A stretch of DNA of 64,000 nucleotides from Kiloniella majae. Lineage in GTDB: Bacteria > Pseudomonadota > Alphaproteobacteria > Kiloniellales > Kiloniellaceae. A program made the position numbers and the translations under genes. A model generated the notes under the pieces. The model did not search any database. It was not told where the DNA came from and saw only the letters and a program-made list of their open reading frames with translations. Numbering within the stretch: position 1 is the first letter of the stretch; every line of letters starts with the position of its first letter. Of the stretch, positions 62,856 through 64,000 are shown one piece after another. Where the stretch lies: contig NZ_MTSZ01000001.1 of NCBI RefSeq assembly GCF_002118315.1, forward strand, positions 310,001 to 374,000, read 5' to 3'.

Positions 62856-63608
62856 ATGAGGAATAGATCAAACTTTTTTCAACATCTATTATTCATATTA
62901 ATTGCTCAGTTGATAGTTGTCTCTGCTGCTATTGCTGAGCAAGAAAAAATTATAATACACGCTGTTGACTACCCTCCCTATTCCATTGAAAAACCTACAA
63001 AAAATAATCTTCGAGGCTTTGATGTCGAAGTGGTCATCGAAGCTTTTCGACGCGCCGGCATCAACGCCCAAGTCGAATTCATGCCTTGGCCCAGAATAAT
63101 GATGCGAACAGAACAAGGGAAAACAGCAGCAGCATTATCATGTGCAAAAAACCCTAACAGAGATCATTTTATTTATTATTCCGATCCAATCAGTAATTCA
63201 ACATCCAGCTACATCGCAACACAGAATTATGATGGAGATATTCCGCGAACCCTACTCGACGGTATTGGAAAAAAAATAGTTGTCAGCGTTGGCTATGTAA
63301 ATGAACTGGAACTTAAGGAAGCAAAAATTCCTTATCATTCTGCTGTAAATGATATCGCGGCGTTAAATATCTTATTGAAAAGAAACTTTGATTTTTTTTA
63401 TTCTACCAAAGAATACCTACGATATATAACGTCTGGCCAAAAAATTGCCTCAGAAATCAAATACTTTGATTTAAAGAAGCTGCCTTTTCACCTGTGTTTT
63501 AGTAAAAAATGGCCCCCATCAAAGGTCATGATTTCTAAATTCAACAAAGGGTTGGCTGAAATCAAAGCTGAAGGCACCTACGATAAAATTCATGCAAAGT
63601 ATCAATGA
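62856..63608 (+). CDS. second lone periplasmic solute-binding protein
   Basis: A 250-residue exported protein with a signal peptide (LLFILIAQLIVVSAAIA before EQEK). The binding fold is IIIHAVDYPPYSIEKPTKNNLRGFDVEVV, then PWPRIMMRTEQGKTAAALSCAKNPNRDHFIYYSDPI, as in family-3 proteins often found singly in marine bacteria. The Arg-rich RDHF segment replaces the usual R-x-x-x-x-x-FS motif. No transporter subunits adjoin it. A role in sensing or scavenging is possible. Confidence 0.85.
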   Translation: MRNRSNFFQHLLFILIAQLIVVSAAIAEQEKIIIHAVDYPPYSIEKPTKNNLRGFDVEVVIEAFRRAGINAQVEFMPWPRIMMRTEQGKTAAALSCAKNPNRDHFIYYSDPISNSTSSYIATQNYDGDIPRTLLDGIGKKIVVSVGYVNELELKEAKIPYHSAVNDIAALNILLKRNFDFFYSTKEYLRYITSGQKIASEIKYFDLKKLPFHLCFSKKWPPSKVMISKFNKGLAEIKAEGTYDKIHAKYQ

Positions 63609-63626
63609 CATAGAATATTTCCAACA

Positions 63627-64000
63627 CTAAGACTTCACCATTAATTCTGTCGCAAATTCGAATATTTCAGGAAGCTCCGTTGGCGTTATAAGATCTCGAC
63701 ACTCATCAACAGAAACCCATTTCATTCTAATTTCTGGTGCAATTGAGAATGGGTACACAGGTTTACAAAAATATATTTGATCAATGTGATAGTGCTCTCC
63801 ATCTTTTTTATCGAGAACAGGCTGCTTCAATGTCAACATTGGTAGAATGAGACTGCTAACTCTGGTTTTCAATAGGCATTCTTGAAGATTAGAACTTATT
63901 GGAATAGCGGGAAGTATGGTAACAGAAATACCAACTTCTTCATTCACTTCACGCAAAAGAGCTTCCACCGGATCTTCGTCATTCTCAACATGCCCTCCTG
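63627..64000 (-). CDS. Nudix hydrolase, 5' end beyond the window
   Basis: This is the C-terminal part (at least 124 residues) of a Nudix hydrolase; translation continues to the right edge. The complete Nudix box G-x5-E-x7-REV-x-EE-x-G-I is visible as GHVENDEDPVEALLREVNEE followed by VGI. Nudix enzymes cleave nucleoside diphosphates linked to other groups, using the box glutamates for metal binding. The IRMKWVSVDECRDL C-terminus is typical. The exact substrate is not recognisable. Confidence 0.9.
   Translation of the reverse strand, partial: GGHVENDEDPVEALLREVNEEVGISVTILPAIPISSNLQECLLKTRVSSLILPMLTLKQPVLDKKDGEHYHIDQIYFCKPVYPFSIAPEIRMKWVSVDECRDLITPTELPEIFEFATELMVKS

Noticed and set aside
1-64000. 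CRISPR arrays, tRNA or rRNA genes, insertion sequences, prophage
   Set aside because: I found no spaced direct repeats of CRISPR type, no cloverleaf with conserved T-loop sequence, no rRNA stretch and no transposase or integrase motifs.

Overview
The window reads as ordinary chromosome from a Gram-negative, motile, probably marine alphaproteobacterium with about mid-40s % GC. This is inferred from gene content: PAS_5-type proteins, a MocR regulator, many amino-acid exporters (LysE/EamA/SMR), helical-bimodular chemoreceptors, a type I-secreted VCBS/RTX giant protein and a YgiB/YgiC pair. A Kiloniella-like or Rhodospirillales-like member would fit, but no marker gene settles the taxon. I see no rRNA, tRNA, transposase, integrase, CRISPR array or phage module.

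Layout. 1-4.4 kb: a GNAT acetyltransferase and an efflux cluster (EamA, LysE, SugE) divergent from a MocR regulator across a strong operator cluster. 4.6-9.6 kb: two chemoreceptors around a rhodanese, closed by very clean terminators. 9.6-11.6 kb: purC, a small ABM-like protein and a PAS_5 protein. 11.6-18.3 kb: a GntR/FCD regulator divergent from a polar amino-acid ABC importer, a DapA-family lyase and an iron-sulfur serine-dehydratase-like enzyme; together they look like an uptake and catabolism unit for a hydroxylated or beta-substituted amino acid. 18.4-24.7 kb: tandem duplicated PAS_5 genes, a coiled-coil protein, YgiB/YgiC-like genes, a HalD/BesD-like iron/2-oxoglutarate oxygenase that keeps the HxD motif, and a LysE exporter. 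24.8-29.8 kb: orphan histidine kinase, photolyase and small membrane or secreted proteins.

29.9-37 kb is the most unusual stretch. It holds a 1379-residue secreted protein (four VCBS repeats, a probable seven-bladed propeller, an RTX tail), then an operon-like trio of exported proteins of unknown role. One of the trio is a relative of the NUC1 DNA/RNA non-specific endonucleases that appears to have lost the DRGH catalytic motif. 37-49 kb: LuxR-type regulator, flavodoxin plus ECF sigma factor, a FAH-family protein with a signal peptide, ThrE exporter, Mn-dependent pyrophosphatase, lone periplasmic binding protein, DUF2975/YozG pair.

50-64 kb: an ArsR / amine oxidase / SpeE polyamine-type operon divergent from an EamA exporter; a LysR-controlled DoxX / glutathionyl-hydroquinone reductase / DODA-type dioxygenase cluster with an FMN reductase, suggesting quinone or catechol detoxification; MTA/SAH nucleosidase; a TetR/SDR divergent pair with three matching operators; a second lone binding protein; and a Nudix hydrolase cut by the window edge. 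Several intergenic regions carry short tandem duplications (15, 17, 19 and 23 bp units). Start codons were adjusted wherever a ribosome-binding site or signal peptide favoured an internal start.
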